Source of the DNA: SIG459 sp045532145
GTDB taxonomy: Bacteria; Bacillota; Clostridia; Oscillospirales; Oscillospiraceae
Length of the DNA: 20,694 bases
Assembly (NCBI GenBank): GCA_045532145.1
Contig: JAZSFJ010000023.1
Span: forward strand, 1 to 20,694
Reading direction: 5' to 3'
Shown here piece by piece: positions 1-7,446 of this stretch. Every line of letters starts with the position of its first letter. Position 1 is the first letter of the stretch. The translations under genes were made by a program, and so were the position numbers. The notes beneath the pieces were generated by a model. The model did no database searches. It was not told the origin of the DNA and saw nothing but the letters and a program-made list of their open reading frames with translations.

Positions 1-320
1 AAATGGGCGGCGTTCCATGTAAGTCCGCAGCCTATGCGCACAACGCCGTAGGGAGTGCTGCGGTCAAGGGATCGTATACGCTCCATCATATTCTCGAACT
101 CGCGCTGGTACTCCATAAGAAAGCTGTGGAATATCTCTCCCGCCGTGGTGAGCACGACATACTTGCCCTGACGATTGAAAAGTGGAGTGCCAAGCTCAGC
201 CTCAAGGGTGCTGATATTCTTGCTGACTGCGGGCTGGGATACGTAAAGGGCGCTGGCCGCTCTCGAAAAGCTTTGGTATTCCGCGACTGCCAGAAAACAG
301 TTTCGCTGACTGTCGGTCAT
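1..320 (-). CDS. LysR-family transcriptional regulator, N-terminal part (runs off the left edge)
   Basis: The minus-strand frame begins with ATG at 320 (MTDSQRNCFLAVAEYQSFSR) and stays open to the window edge, giving about 106 residues. Residues 1-60 form a typical LysR winged helix-turn-helix: 'FSRAASALYVSQPAVSKNIS' is the recognition region, followed by 'LEAELGTPLFNR'. The start of the effector-binding domain ('GVVRIGCG') is just visible. An AGAAGG Shine-Dalgarno site lies upstream of the ATG. LysR proteins are DNA-binding regulators that usually control a divergent neighbour. Here that neighbour is the TRAP transporter, so the effector is probably the imported acid or a product of it (inference). 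The effector domain is outside the window, so no ligand can be proposed. Confidence 0.93.
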   Translation of the reverse strand, partial: MTDSQRNCFLAVAEYQSFSRAASALYVSQPAVSKNISTLEAELGTPLFNRQGKYVVLTTAGEIFHSFLMEYQREFENMMERIRSLDRSTPYGVVRIGCGLTWNAAH

Positions 321-416
321 CTTTACACCTTCTTTATCTATAATTAATTAGGGACATATAGAGATTTGTTAATAAAATTACAATAGCAACGAAGCTTTTT
401 GTAAAATATGCAACAA

Positions 417-454
417 GGTTATAGAAAAAATAGGAATATAACCCAGGGGTTATA
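417..454. promoter_or_regulatory. Candidate LysR operator: palindrome plus an in-phase half-site
   Basis: A perfect inverted repeat, TATAACCC-ag-GGGTTATA, occupies 437-454 in the gap between lysR and the TRAP operon. A further half-site, GGTTATA, lies at 417-423. It is a direct repeat of the right arm (448-454) and sits 31 bp away, about three helical turns. The dyad contains ATAAC-N6-GTTAT, close to the interrupted T-N11-A dyads that LysR proteins bind. The right arm overlaps a TATAAT hexamer. Assignment to this LysR protein is inferred from position only. Confidence 0.5.
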
Positions 455-456
455 AT
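451..456 (+). promoter_or_regulatory. Likely -10 element for the TRAP operon
   Basis: A perfect TATAAT lies about 130 bp upstream of the first TRAP gene. No good TTGACA-like hexamer occurs 16-18 bp upstream, which fits a promoter that needs an activator. It would give a leader of roughly 120 nt. The hexamer overlaps the palindrome at 437-454. Confidence 0.4.
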
Positions 457-584
457 ATAAATTACCATATATGTATTAGAAAATCAAGTGTGTTTGTTGT
501 ATGATAATCGCAGCATCGTTATTTTGGAAACATGTGCGGAGTTTTCAAAAAAAGGTGTGTTTACCAGAGATGGAGGTCGATTTT

Positions 585-1904
585 TTGGATTACTTTACTA
601 TCGCAATAATCGGCGTCATCGCTCTGCTGATACTCCTTGTTATGGGTATGAACATCGGTATCTGCATGATGGCTGTCGGTTTCTTTGGCGTCTGGTACGT
701 CAAGGGCAATCTGAACACCGCTCTGAGTCTGTTTAAGAACATTCCTTACACTCAGGCAACAAACTATTCCTTCACGGTCATACCGCTATTCGTCCTGATG
801 GGTAACCTCTGTTACTACTCAGGAATGAGTTCTGACCTGTACTCCTGCGCCAGAAAGCTTCTCGGTGGCATCCGCGGCGGTCTCGCCTGCGCCACTGTTG
901 CTGCCTGCGCATGCTTCTCCGCTATCTGCGGTTCCACCGCTGCTACCGCCGCCACCATGGGCGTTGTCGCTCTCCCCGAGATGCGCAAGGCCGGTTATGA
1001 CGACGGTCTGGCCTGCGGCTCCATCGCAGCCGGCGGTACCCTCGGTATCCTTATCCCCCCCAGCACCGGCTTCATCATTTACGGTATTGTTGCCGGCGAA
1101 TCCATCGGAGGTCTGTTCGCAGCCGGTATCGTTCCCGGACTTATTCTGGCTATCTGCTACATAATCTCCATCATGATCGTCGTCCGCATCAGACCCAATG
1201 CCGCACCCGGTAAGCTGAAGTTCACCCTGAAGGAGAAGCTCATCTCCCTGAAGGGCGCTGCCGCAATGATCGTTCTGTTCCTTATCGCCATCGGCGGTAT
1301 CTTCCTTGGCTGGTTCACCGCCAACGAGGCTGCTGCTGTCGGCGCTACCGCAGCTCTGATTTACCTCATTGCCCGCCGCCGCTTCACCTGGAAGATCTTC
1401 TTCGACTGCCTCCGTGACACTGTTAAGACCAGTGGTATGATCTTCCTGATCCTCATTGGCGCTTACGTGTTCGGCAACTTCCTGACCATTACCAAGCTGC
1501 CCATCACTCTGGCAAACCTTGTTAACGGTCTCGACGTAAACCGTTACGTCATCCTTGCGGTCATCATCGTTATCTACGCCGTTATGGGCTGCCTTATGGA
1601 CTCCCTGGCAATGGTTATGCTGACCGTTCCCATCTTCCTTCCCATCATGACTGACGCTCTGGGCTTCGGCTCCATCTGGTACGGCGTTCTCATGATCATG
1701 GTTATGGAAATGGGCCTCATCACTCCTCCCGTCGGCATGAACGTTTACATCGTTGCCGGTGTGGCTAAGGACGTTCCCCTGCAGAAGATTTTCGCCGGTG
1801 TTGCACCCATGGTTGTGGGTATGCTTGTCGCCGTCATTATCGTCTGCGCATTCCCCATCGTGGCAGAATTCCTGCCCAGCCTGCTCGGTTATAGCGTAGG
1901 CTAA
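585..1904 (+). CDS. dctM: TRAP transporter large permease subunit (DctM family)
   Basis: This is the 12-TM-type membrane subunit that carries out Na+-driven, binding-protein-dependent uptake of organic acids in the cytoplasmic membrane. The protein is about 439 residues, normal for DctM. Family motifs are visible: 'PLFVLMG' (residues 67-73), 'AICGSTAATAA' (113-123), 'GILIPPS' (154-160), and near the C-terminus 'MGLITPPVGMN'. The TTG start at 585 is chosen because GGAGGT at 572-577 lies 7 nt upstream and the protein then begins 'MDYFTIAIIGVIALLILL', as DctM proteins do. ATGs at 570 and further upstream at 501 are in frame but would add an atypical charged N-terminus with poorer ribosome sites. 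It is the first gene of the operon, ahead of the binding protein, whereas many TRAP operons have P-Q-M. Confidence 0.93.
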   Translation: MDYFTIAIIGVIALLILLVMGMNIGICMMAVGFFGVWYVKGNLNTALSLFKNIPYTQATNYSFTVIPLFVLMGNLCYYSGMSSDLYSCARKLLGGIRGGLACATVAACACFSAICGSTAATAATMGVVALPEMRKAGYDDGLACGSIAAGGTLGILIPPSTGFIIYGIVAGESIGGLFAAGIVPGLILAICYIISIMIVVRIRPNAAPGKLKFTLKEKLISLKGAAAMIVLFLIAIGGIFLGWFTANEAAAVGATAALIYLIARRRFTWKIFFDCLRDTVKTSGMIFLILIGAYVFGNFLTITKLPITLANLVNGLDVNRYVILAVIIVIYAVMGCLMDSLAMVMLTVPIFLPIMTDALGFGSIWYGVLMIMVMEMGLITPPVGMNVYIVAGVAKDVPLQKIFAGVAPMVVGMLVAVIIVCAFPIVAEFLPSLLGYSVG

Positions 1905-1967
1905 AAAATTCCATCCGTACAATCAGGCGAAGACCTTTTTGTAAAACAAATTTTTGGAGGAAGAAAA

Positions 1968-3131
1968 ATGAAAAAAGTTATAGCACTTCTCCTCGTCGCC
2001 GTTCTCTGCTGCGGTCTGTTCGCAGCTTGCGGCAATGAGCCCGCAGCTCCCGCTGATCCCTCTGCTCCCGAAGCTCCCGCAGCTCCCGAAGCTCCTGTTG
2101 CTGACGGCAAGACCTACACCCTCGTTGTTGTTAACCACGACGCTGCTACCTCCATGTGCGAAGAGTACATCGAGACCCTCTTCAACATGATGAGCGAAGA
2201 GTCCGGCGGCCGCCTCGTTTTCGAGTACAACCCCGGCGGTTCTCTCCTGGGCGCAACTGAGACCATCGACGGCGTTAAGGACGGCATGGCTGACATCGCT
2301 TGGTCCTGCACCTCTTTCTTCTCTCAGCGCTTCCCCGTTTCCGAGTTCATCAACCTCTGCGCTAACGGCATCACCTCCGCTCGTATGGCTACCGACGTAT
2401 ATCAGCAGATGTACGAAGAGATCCCCGAGCTCCAGGCTGAGTTCGCTGACTGGAAGATCGTTGGCCTCCACTCCTGCTCTTATGGTCCCATCTCTACCGT
2501 AGGTAAGAAGATCGAGACTCCTGCTGACTTCAAGGGCCTGCAGATCCGTACCGCTGGTACCATCGCTGCTCAGTACATCGAGGCTCTCGGTGCTACTCCC
2601 GTTTCCATCCCCACCGGCGAAGTTTACGAAGGCGTTTCCAAGGGCGTTTTCGATGGCTTCACCAACGACTGGCATAACATCGACTGCTTCAAGCTCTTCG
2701 AGCCCATTGACTACTGCCTCGATATGCCCGTTTCCTACACCTCCTGCTTCGTCCTCATGAACAAGGACACCTATGCAGGTCTCCCCGCTGACCTCCAGGC
2801 TATCATCGACAAGTACTGCGGCAACTACGCAGGCGACATGGCCGGTTACTGGTGGGATAGCTGCAACTACTGGGTTGCAGACAAGATGCGCGAGAACGGC
2901 GTTGAAGTTTACAAGCCCTCCGAGGAGCTCTATGCTTTCGCTACCTCTGACGAGATCGTTACCGGCATCCACGCATGGTACGTCCAGTACCTGAACGACC
3001 TCGGTCTCGACGGCCAGGCCATCTATGACAAGTGCATGGACATCGTTGCTCAGAACGCTGAAGCTCACGCTGGCGACTGGGATGCTGAGTTCCACTACAC
3101 TGACTGGACCTACACCCCCGACAACTATTAA
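1968..3131 (+). CDS. dctP: TRAP transporter substrate-binding lipoprotein (DctP family)
   Basis: This is the extracytoplasmic solute receptor of the TRAP system. It has a lipoprotein signal peptide (residues 1-20) with 'LFAAC' and the lipidated Cys21, as expected in a Gram-positive cell that tethers its receptor. A Pro/Ala-rich linker with APEAP repeats follows (about 26-45), then the DctP fold. The motif 'GLQIRTAG' (residues 190-197) holds the conserved Arg194 that in this family binds the ligand carboxylate. 'ALGATPVSIPTGEVYEGVS' and 'GVFDGFTNDWHNID' follow. GGAGG at 1956-1960 sets the ATG. Codon choice is extremely narrow (AAG, CTC, GTT, GCT, TCC), suggesting high expression, as is usual for binding proteins. 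The ligand cannot be read from sequence. Confidence 0.95.
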   Translation: MKKVIALLLVAVLCCGLFAACGNEPAAPADPSAPEAPAAPEAPVADGKTYTLVVVNHDAATSMCEEYIETLFNMMSEESGGRLVFEYNPGGSLLGATETIDGVKDGMADIAWSCTSFFSQRFPVSEFINLCANGITSARMATDVYQQMYEEIPELQAEFADWKIVGLHSCSYGPISTVGKKIETPADFKGLQIRTAGTIAAQYIEALGATPVSIPTGEVYEGVSKGVFDGFTNDWHNIDCFKLFEPIDYCLDMPVSYTSCFVLMNKDTYAGLPADLQAIIDKYCGNYAGDMAGYWWDSCNYWVADKMRENGVEVYKPSEELYAFATSDEIVTGIHAWYVQYLNDLGLDGQAIYDKCMDIVAQNAEAHAGDWDAEFHYTDWTYTPDNY

Positions 3132-3200
3132 TCAATAACTGCTTATTCAGCAAAAGCTATTTAAGCTACGCCTAAAAGCAGCAAAGGAAGGCATGAAAGA

Positions 3201-3734
3201 ATGAAAAAAGTAATGAAGGGCTATACCCTCGTGACCAGCAAACTCTGCTATTATATCTGCTACATCGGCATGGTACTGATCGCAGCTATGATGCTCATCA
3301 TGTTTGTTGACTCCATGCTGGGTCTCTTTGCCAACTACCGCATCACCGGTATCTACGAGCTGGTGCAGTGCCTGCTGCTGGTTGTCGTATTTACTTCCTG
3401 GGCATACACTCAGACTGTTCATGGTCACATCCATGTTACCATGTTCATCAACATGATGCCCCAGAAGCTTCGTTTCCTCTGCTTCTCCCTGACCTCCCTT
3501 ATTTCCGTTGCCACCATGGTCTTCGCTACCTGGGGCGTCGGCAAGGGCATTGGCGAGAAACTTGCAAGCCATGAGATTACCGCAACTCTCATGATCCCCA
3601 TCTGGCCCCTCTTTGTCGTTGAGTGCGTCGTATTCGGCCTCTTCACCCTGGTTCTTCTGGGCGACGCCATCAAGGCTATCATTGCTATGTTTGATAAAGA
3701 GACTGCCGATGAGATCCAGTCCAGCTGGGCATAA
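3201..3734 (+). CDS. dctQ: TRAP transporter small permease subunit (DctQ family)
   Basis: This four-helix membrane protein of 177 residues pairs with the large subunit. Hydrophobic segments lie near residues 17-42, 52-72, 88-112 and 131-155. The family signature is the conserved Glu of 'GIYELVQCLLLVVVFTSWAY' followed by 'GHIHVTMFI'. The Shine-Dalgarno site is AAGGAAG about 10 nt before the ATG. An out-of-frame ATG at 3193 opens only a three-codon frame. It lies 69 nt after the binding-protein gene and is the last gene of the operon, being followed directly by a strong terminator. Confidence 0.93.
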   Translation: MKKVMKGYTLVTSKLCYYICYIGMVLIAAMMLIMFVDSMLGLFANYRITGIYELVQCLLLVVVFTSWAYTQTVHGHIHVTMFINMMPQKLRFLCFSLTSLISVATMVFATWGVGKGIGEKLASHEITATLMIPIWPLFVVECVVFGLFTLVLLGDAIKAIIAMFDKETADEIQSSWA

Positions 3735-3760
3735 GCGATCATCAGCATCAAAACAAAAAG

Positions 3761-3792
3761 AAAGAAGGTACCTTCGGGTACCTTCTTTTTTA
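3761..3792 (+). terminator. Rho-independent terminator of the TRAP operon
   Basis: A perfect 12-bp stem, AAAGAAGGTACC / GGTACCTTCTTT, with a TTCG tetraloop (3773-3776) is followed by a run of six Ts and then TATTT. It begins 27 nt after the dctQ stop. A second, AT-only hairpin (ATTATTT-caat-AAATAAT, 3797-3814) follows immediately. Confidence 0.95.
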
Positions 3793-3858
3793 TTTCATTA
3801 TTTCAATAAATAATAGTGAATAGTTGTGGTGTCGCTTCGGGACGGATTTAATTTCCGT

Positions 3859-3887
3859 ATGGGCGGCTTACTCCCGCCGCAAGCCCG
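3859..3887. repeat. Partial GC-rich palindromic unit
   Basis: GGGCGGcttactCCCGCCGC resembles the first hairpin of the unit at 4062-4120 (GGCGGG/CCCGCC with a similar loop) but lacks the second hairpin. It is read as a decayed or half copy of the GC-hairpin family. Confidence 0.45.
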
Positions 3888-3890
3888 CTC

Positions 3891-3944
3891 ATTTAAGGGC
3901 CCCCTTGTGTAAAGGGGGCTGTCGCGAAGCGACTGAGGGAGTGT
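3891..3944 (+). repeat. Single end of the inverted-repeat element family (solo copy)
   Basis: The pattern is ATTTAAGG, then hairpin GCCCCCTT-gtgta-AAGGGGGC, then hairpin GTCGC-gaa-GCGAC, then TGAGGGAGTGT. It matches one terminal repeat of the complete elements at 9948-10111 and 19006-19154, but no facing copy follows. Compared with those, the first stem carries C:G where they have T:A, with both arms changed. Confidence 0.8.
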
Positions 3945-3977
3945 CCTAAGCGATGTTGCCCACATACCGCTACCCTC

Positions 3978-4036
3978 GTAGGGGCGGACCGTCGTGTCCG
4001 CCCGCAACCGGGACGTCGAGGACGCCGTCCCCTACG
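3978..4036. repeat. GC-hairpin unit A
   Basis: This 59-bp unit begins GTAGGGGCG and ends CGTCCCCTACG. Its first hairpin is GGGCGGAC-cgtcgt-GTCCGCCC, and its second part contains GGGACG...CGTCCC. It belongs to the same family as the units at 4062, 4159, 14389 and 14481. No protein-coding signal is visible. Confidence 0.75.
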
Positions 4037-4061
4037 GCTGCGAAACGTCAACCCTCCCAAC

Positions 4062-4216
4062 GTAGGGCGGGCGCTTGCTCCCGCCGCCATCATGGGGAAC
4101 GGTTCAAGACCGTTCACTACATGGACTTGAATATATAGTTTTAATCCTTAACAGTGCTGTAGGGGCGGACCGTCGTGTCCGCCCGCGGATGGGTCGATTG
4201 GGCATCGCCCCCTACG
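4062..4216. repeat. Composite element: two GC-hairpin units joined by an AT-rich linker (copy 1)
   Basis: The first unit, 4062-4120, has GGCGGG/CCCGCC and GAACGGT-tcaag-ACCGTTC. The linker, 4121-4158, contains CTTGAATATATAG and TTTAATCCTTAAC. The second unit, 4159-4216, has GTAGGGGCG..., GGGCGGAC/GTCCGCCC and CGCCCCCTACG. The same arrangement, including linker words CTTGA, TATATAG and TTTAATC at the same distances, recurs at 14389-14551. The surrounding 3790-4367 gap holds only such repeats and short hairpins (for example GGACCG/CGGTCC at 4244-4265). I see no gene there. Confidence 0.75.
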
Positions 4217-4328
4217 AACAGATGCAAATTTCCCCATTCTTAGGGACCGGCCTCCCGGACGGTCCGGCGGTGTGCGCCAATATCGCGAATACAGCCCCGG
4301 CGAATGCGCAGCGAATGGAATCGTTGCA

Positions 4329-4355
4329 GTAGGGGCGGACCGGCGTGTCCGCCCG
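4329..4355. repeat. Half GC-hairpin unit at the 3' end of the GH3 gene
   Basis: GTAGGGGCGGACCGGCGTGTCCGCCCG has the first hairpin (GGGCGGAC/GTCCGCCC) but no closing half. It ends 12 nt beyond the GH3 stop codon and, with no T-run, is only a weak candidate for stopping that transcript. Confidence 0.6.
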
Positions 4356-4367
4356 TGCCGTGCTTGT

Positions 4368-5510
4368 TCAGCCAATTATCCCCCACTCGTATTTCAGCTC
4401 CAATATCCGCCCCACACTTTCGTCAATGCGCCCTGCAGGGACATTTTCCATAATAGCCGCAACCACGGTGTCCGGGTCGGAGGGGGCCAGTATCATATCG
4501 CATCCGGCCATTATAGCGGCCACGGCGGCCTCTTCCTCGGGCAAGTCACCAAGCCCTGCCATTGTGAAGGCGTCGGTTATCACCAAACCCTCAAAGCCCA
4601 GCTCAGAGCGAAGTATGCCTATGACCTTTTCGCTGAGTGTGGCCGGTTTTTCGGGGTCTATTTCCTCTGCCACTATGTGGCCCACCATCACCACCTCTGC
4701 CCCGGCGGCAATGCCGGAGACAAAGGGCAAAAATTCGCACTCCCTCATCTCCTCCAGGCTCTTGTCCGTGTGGGCTGTGAAATAGTGGCTGTCCTCGTTG
4801 GTGTCCCCGTGGCCGGGAAAGTGCTTCAGCACGCTTATCACGCCACCTGACTGAAAACCGCCAACTGCGGCGGCCACAAGGGAGGCGGCCTCCATCGGGT
4901 CGTTGCTGTAGGCCCGGCGGCCTATCACTGTGTTGTTCCAATTGGTCCAGACATCCGCCACCGGGGCGAAGTCCATGTTGAAGCCAAAAGAGGCTATGTC
5001 TTCTGCAATGGTCCGGGCGTTGAGATAGGCCCCGCTGCGGCCCTGACTGCGGTATTCGTACATGGGCTCAAAGTCAGTGGTGACACCAAGAGCGTAGCTC
5101 AGCCGGGCCACCTTGCCGCCCTCCTCGTCAAGACCCAGAAAAAGTTCTCCCTCCGCGGAAGCTATTGCCTCCATCATGGCTCTGGTCTCTTCCTCGGATG
5201 GGAAGTTTTCAGAAACAAAAACTATGCCTCCGGCGGGGCGCTCCTGAAGGCCCGATGCCCATGCTGCTTTCTCCGTGCAGCACTTTTCGCCGCTTATATG
5301 CTCGGGGTAAACATATAGCATTTGCCATACCTTTTCCTCAAGGCTCATGGTCTGCAGCCTTTCATCCACCATGGAAAGGGGCGCAGGGGAGGGGCTGAGC
5401 TCAGCTGCAGAACTTTGTTCCGGGTTTTGCTCCGGGGTGAAATCGGCTTCGGAACAGCCCGGAAGAAGCAGAGAGAGGGCCAATATAATAAATATAAAGG
5501 TTTTTTTCAT
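4368..5510 (-). CDS. GH3-family beta-N-acetylhexosaminidase-like lipoprotein (NagZ type)
   Basis: A secreted glycoside hydrolase of 380 residues. It has a signal peptide with lipobox 'LLPGC' (Cys19) and a Ser/Pro/Glu-rich linker to about residue 46, then a single GH3 TIM barrel. NagZ-type hallmarks are present: 'KHFPGHGDT' (229-237) followed by 'EDSH', giving the Asp240/His242 acid-base dyad, and the nucleophile Asp313 in 'ITDAFTM'. The family releases GlcNAc from peptidoglycan fragments or other glycans; the lipoprotein form would act outside the membrane. The start at 5510 is chosen over an ATG 36 nt upstream because GGAGAG lies 5 nt before it and the signal peptide begins there. It diverges from the GT39-like gene. 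The exact substrate is inferred. Confidence 0.92.
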   Translation of the reverse strand: MKKTFIFIILALSLLLPGCSEADFTPEQNPEQSSAAELSPSPAPLSMVDERLQTMSLEEKVWQMLYVYPEHISGEKCCTEKAAWASGLQERPAGGIVFVSENFPSEEETRAMMEAIASAEGELFLGLDEEGGKVARLSYALGVTTDFEPMYEYRSQGRSGAYLNARTIAEDIASFGFNMDFAPVADVWTNWNNTVIGRRAYSNDPMEAASLVAAAVGGFQSGGVISVLKHFPGHGDTNEDSHYFTAHTDKSLEEMRECEFLPFVSGIAAGAEVVMVGHIVAEEIDPEKPATLSEKVIGILRSELGFEGLVITDAFTMAGLGDLPEEEAAVAAIMAGCDMILAPSDPDTVVAAIMENVPAGRIDESVGRILELKYEWGIIG

Positions 5511-5528
5511 TTTTTCTCTCCTATGGCG

Positions 5529-5558
5529 TTTACCTGTGTGATGCATTTATAGTATAAT
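5529..5558 (+). promoter_or_regulatory. Promoter of the 5612-9817 gene unit
   Basis: TTTACC (5529-5534), an 18-bp spacer and TATAAT (5553-5558). A second TATAAT lies at 5565-5570. The region between the divergent GH3 and GT39-like genes is only 101 bp and AT-rich, so the GH3 promoter should overlap it on the other strand, though I cannot place it precisely. Confidence 0.55.
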
Positions 5559-5611
5559 CTAACCTATAATGTATGAATACAAACTTTTTGCATCAAAGAG
5601 GTTTTTGCTCC

Positions 5612-7435
5612 ATGGAAAAGCTGCATCTTCTGTTTCCCATAGCCCTTCTGGCTTTCATCGTTCTCTTTTTCTATGATTGGGCCTACTGCCGCAAGGACCC
5701 GGCCTTGAGCTTCGGCGGGGACGATGGGCGGAAACTAAAGCGCTGGGACGGCGCTGCCATCATAATAATAAGCGCGGCATACGCTCTTACCAGCCTTTTA
5801 AACCTGGGCGGTCTTTCCAACCCGGAGAGCTTCTGCCGCTTTGGAGGGCGGGGAGAATACGCTCAGGCAGAGCTTGCAGAGCCCCGGGCCATAGGCTCTG
5901 TGGTCTGCTACACGGGCATTCACACCGGAAACTATTTTATCCAGCTCTCCTCCGACGGAGAGGAGTGGGAGGATGCGGGCATTATTGAGCAAAATTATGC
6001 CGAGCTCCTCCGCTGGAAGAGCATAGACCTCTATGAATATGCGGACCCCGAAACCCGCTACTTCCGCCTTATAGCCGACGATGAGCTATGGCTGGGAGAG
6101 CTGATGCTCTACGATACCGATGGCCTGCCTATAGACGGCCTCAGCTATTCTCAGGGCAGCTCCACCCTCTTCGATGAGCCGGAGACCGTGCCCCAGAGCT
6201 TCAGCTACCTCAACAGCAGCTATTTTGACGAGATTTACCATGTGCGCACCGCCTATGAGCACATGGAAGCTCAGGAGCCCTATGAGATAAGCCATCCCCC
6301 TCTGGGCAAGCTCATTATCTCCATAGGCATAAGCATTTTCGGCCTGAATCCCTTCGGCTGGCGCTTCATGGGCACTCTTGTGGGCATACTGATGCTGCCT
6401 CTTATTTACCTTCTCACAAAGCGTATGTTCGGCGGTGTGGCGGTGCCCACAGCGGTGAGCTTTCTCATGGCCACGGACTTCATGCACTTTGCCCAGACCC
6501 GCATAGCCACCATAGACTCCTACTCCGTTTTCTTTATCCTGCTCATGTACCTTTTCATGTATATATATCTCCAAAGCGACAGAAGGGGAGGCGGCTGGAT
6601 GCTGCCTTTGGGTCTCAGCGGCCTTTTCTTCGGCATGGGCGCAGCCAGCAAGTGGACCTGCATTTACGCGGGGGCGGGATTGGGCCTTCTCTGGCTCATA
6701 GACCGCATAGAGCGCTGCTTTGAGGCCAAAAAGGCTGAGAGGCTGCCGGAATACTGGGCGGAGACCCGGAAAAATGTCCTTTTCTGCCTTGGGGCCTTTG
6801 TCCTTGTGCCCTGCATCATCTATTATCTCAGCTACTGGTGCTACGGAACTGCCCGGGGTATGAGCGGCATCTCCATGCTTTTCAGCCGTGAGTATCTGGA
6901 CATAGTGCTGGATAACCAAAAATATATGCTCTCCTACCACTCCGGCGTCAATGCCACCCACCCCTATTCCTCCCGCTGGTGGCAGTGGATGGCCAATCTC
7001 AGACCTATTTTGTATTATCTGGACTATGGCTATGACGGCACAAAGTCCACCATCGGGGCCATGATGAATCCCCTTGTGTGCTGGGCGGGTCTGGGAGCCA
7101 TGATAGTCATGCTGTGGCGCTGGATAAAGGATAAGGACAAAACCGCCCGCTTCATCTTCCTTGGCTACATGGCCCAGCTTCTCCCCTGGGTCTTCGTAAG
7201 CCGCATAACCTTTGCCTACCATTATTTCCCCGCTTCTGCGTTCCTTCTTCTGGCTCTGGGCTATATTCTCAACGATATTCGTCGGAGAAATCCCGCATGG
7301 AAACGGAGCATGGTCTCCCTTTGCACCGTGAGCGCTGTACTGTTTATAGCCTTCTACCCTGTGCTCAGCGGCGCAGATGTATCAAGAGAGTTTGCTGATA
7401 AATTCCTGGGCTGGTTTGAGTCCTGGCCTTTCTGA
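5612..7435 (+). CDS. PMT/GT39-like membrane glycosyltransferase with a discoidin-like insert
   Basis: A polytopic protein of about 607 residues that resembles dolichyl-/polyprenyl-phosphate-mannose protein mannosyltransferases, which transfer a sugar from a lipid carrier to secreted proteins outside the membrane. Visible signatures are 'FDEIYHVRTAYEHM' (205-218, with the catalytic-type Asp206-Glu207), 'HPPLGK' (228-233), 'ATDFMHFAQTRIATIDSY', 'HPYSSRWWQW', and the C-terminal 'RITFAYHYFP'. Between the second hydrophobic helix (47-66) and the DE motif lies a soluble segment of about 100 residues (75-170). It reads like an F5/8 type C/discoidin beta-sandwich ('FIQLSSDGEEWEDAG', 'TRYFRLIADDE'). 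The start at 5612 has AAAGAGGT 9 nt upstream; the in-frame ATG at 5573 has no ribosome site and sits just after the -10 boxes. Confidence 0.85.
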   Translation: MEKLHLLFPIALLAFIVLFFYDWAYCRKDPALSFGGDDGRKLKRWDGAAIIIISAAYALTSLLNLGGLSNPESFCRFGGRGEYAQAELAEPRAIGSVVCYTGIHTGNYFIQLSSDGEEWEDAGIIEQNYAELLRWKSIDLYEYADPETRYFRLIADDELWLGELMLYDTDGLPIDGLSYSQGSSTLFDEPETVPQSFSYLNSSYFDEIYHVRTAYEHMEAQEPYEISHPPLGKLIISIGISIFGLNPFGWRFMGTLVGILMLPLIYLLTKRMFGGVAVPTAVSFLMATDFMHFAQTRIATIDSYSVFFILLMYLFMYIYLQSDRRGGGWMLPLGLSGLFFGMGAASKWTCIYAGAGLGLLWLIDRIERCFEAKKAERLPEYWAETRKNVLFCLGAFVLVPCIIYYLSYWCYGTARGMSGISMLFSREYLDIVLDNQKYMLSYHSGVNATHPYSSRWWQWMANLRPILYYLDYGYDGTKSTIGAMMNPLVCWAGLGAMIVMLWRWIKDKDKTARFIFLGYMAQLLPWVFVSRITFAYHYFPASAFLLLALGYILNDIRRRNPAWKRSMVSLCTVSAVLFIAFYPVLSGADVSREFADKFLGWFESWPF

Positions 7436-7446
7436 GAGGTGTAAAT

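Noticed and set aside
501..584. Upstream extension of the TRAP large subunit to ATG 501 or 570.
   Set aside because: There is no suitable ribosome site, the added sequence is atypical for DctM, and a TTG with GGAGGT at ideal spacing exists at 585.
819..3095. Long open frames on the minus strand opposite the TRAP genes (also opposite the genes at 5612-7435, 12518-13735, 15965-17248 and 17264-18964).
   Set aside because: They mirror strongly biased codons of well-recognised genes, have low-complexity or implausible products, and lack ribosome sites. They are shadows.
3139..3181. Hairpin between the dctP and dctQ genes (CTGCTT/AAGCAG).
   Set aside because: It is a six-base-pair stem with a 31-nt loop and no T-run, too weak to call as a terminator or processing site.
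3798..4360. Short open frames through the repeat-rich gap.
   Set aside because: They run through palindromes in several frames on both strands, with no ribosome site and no recognisable protein.
3790..4367. CRISPR-like array among the repeated GC palindromes.
   Set aside because: Units differ in sequence and spacing, spacers are not of uniform length, and no cas gene is present. They are dispersed palindromic repeats.
5573..5611. Start of the GT39-like protein at ATG 5573.
   Set aside because: It lies only 3 nt after a TATAAT hexamer and has no ribosome site; 5612 has AAAGAGGT.
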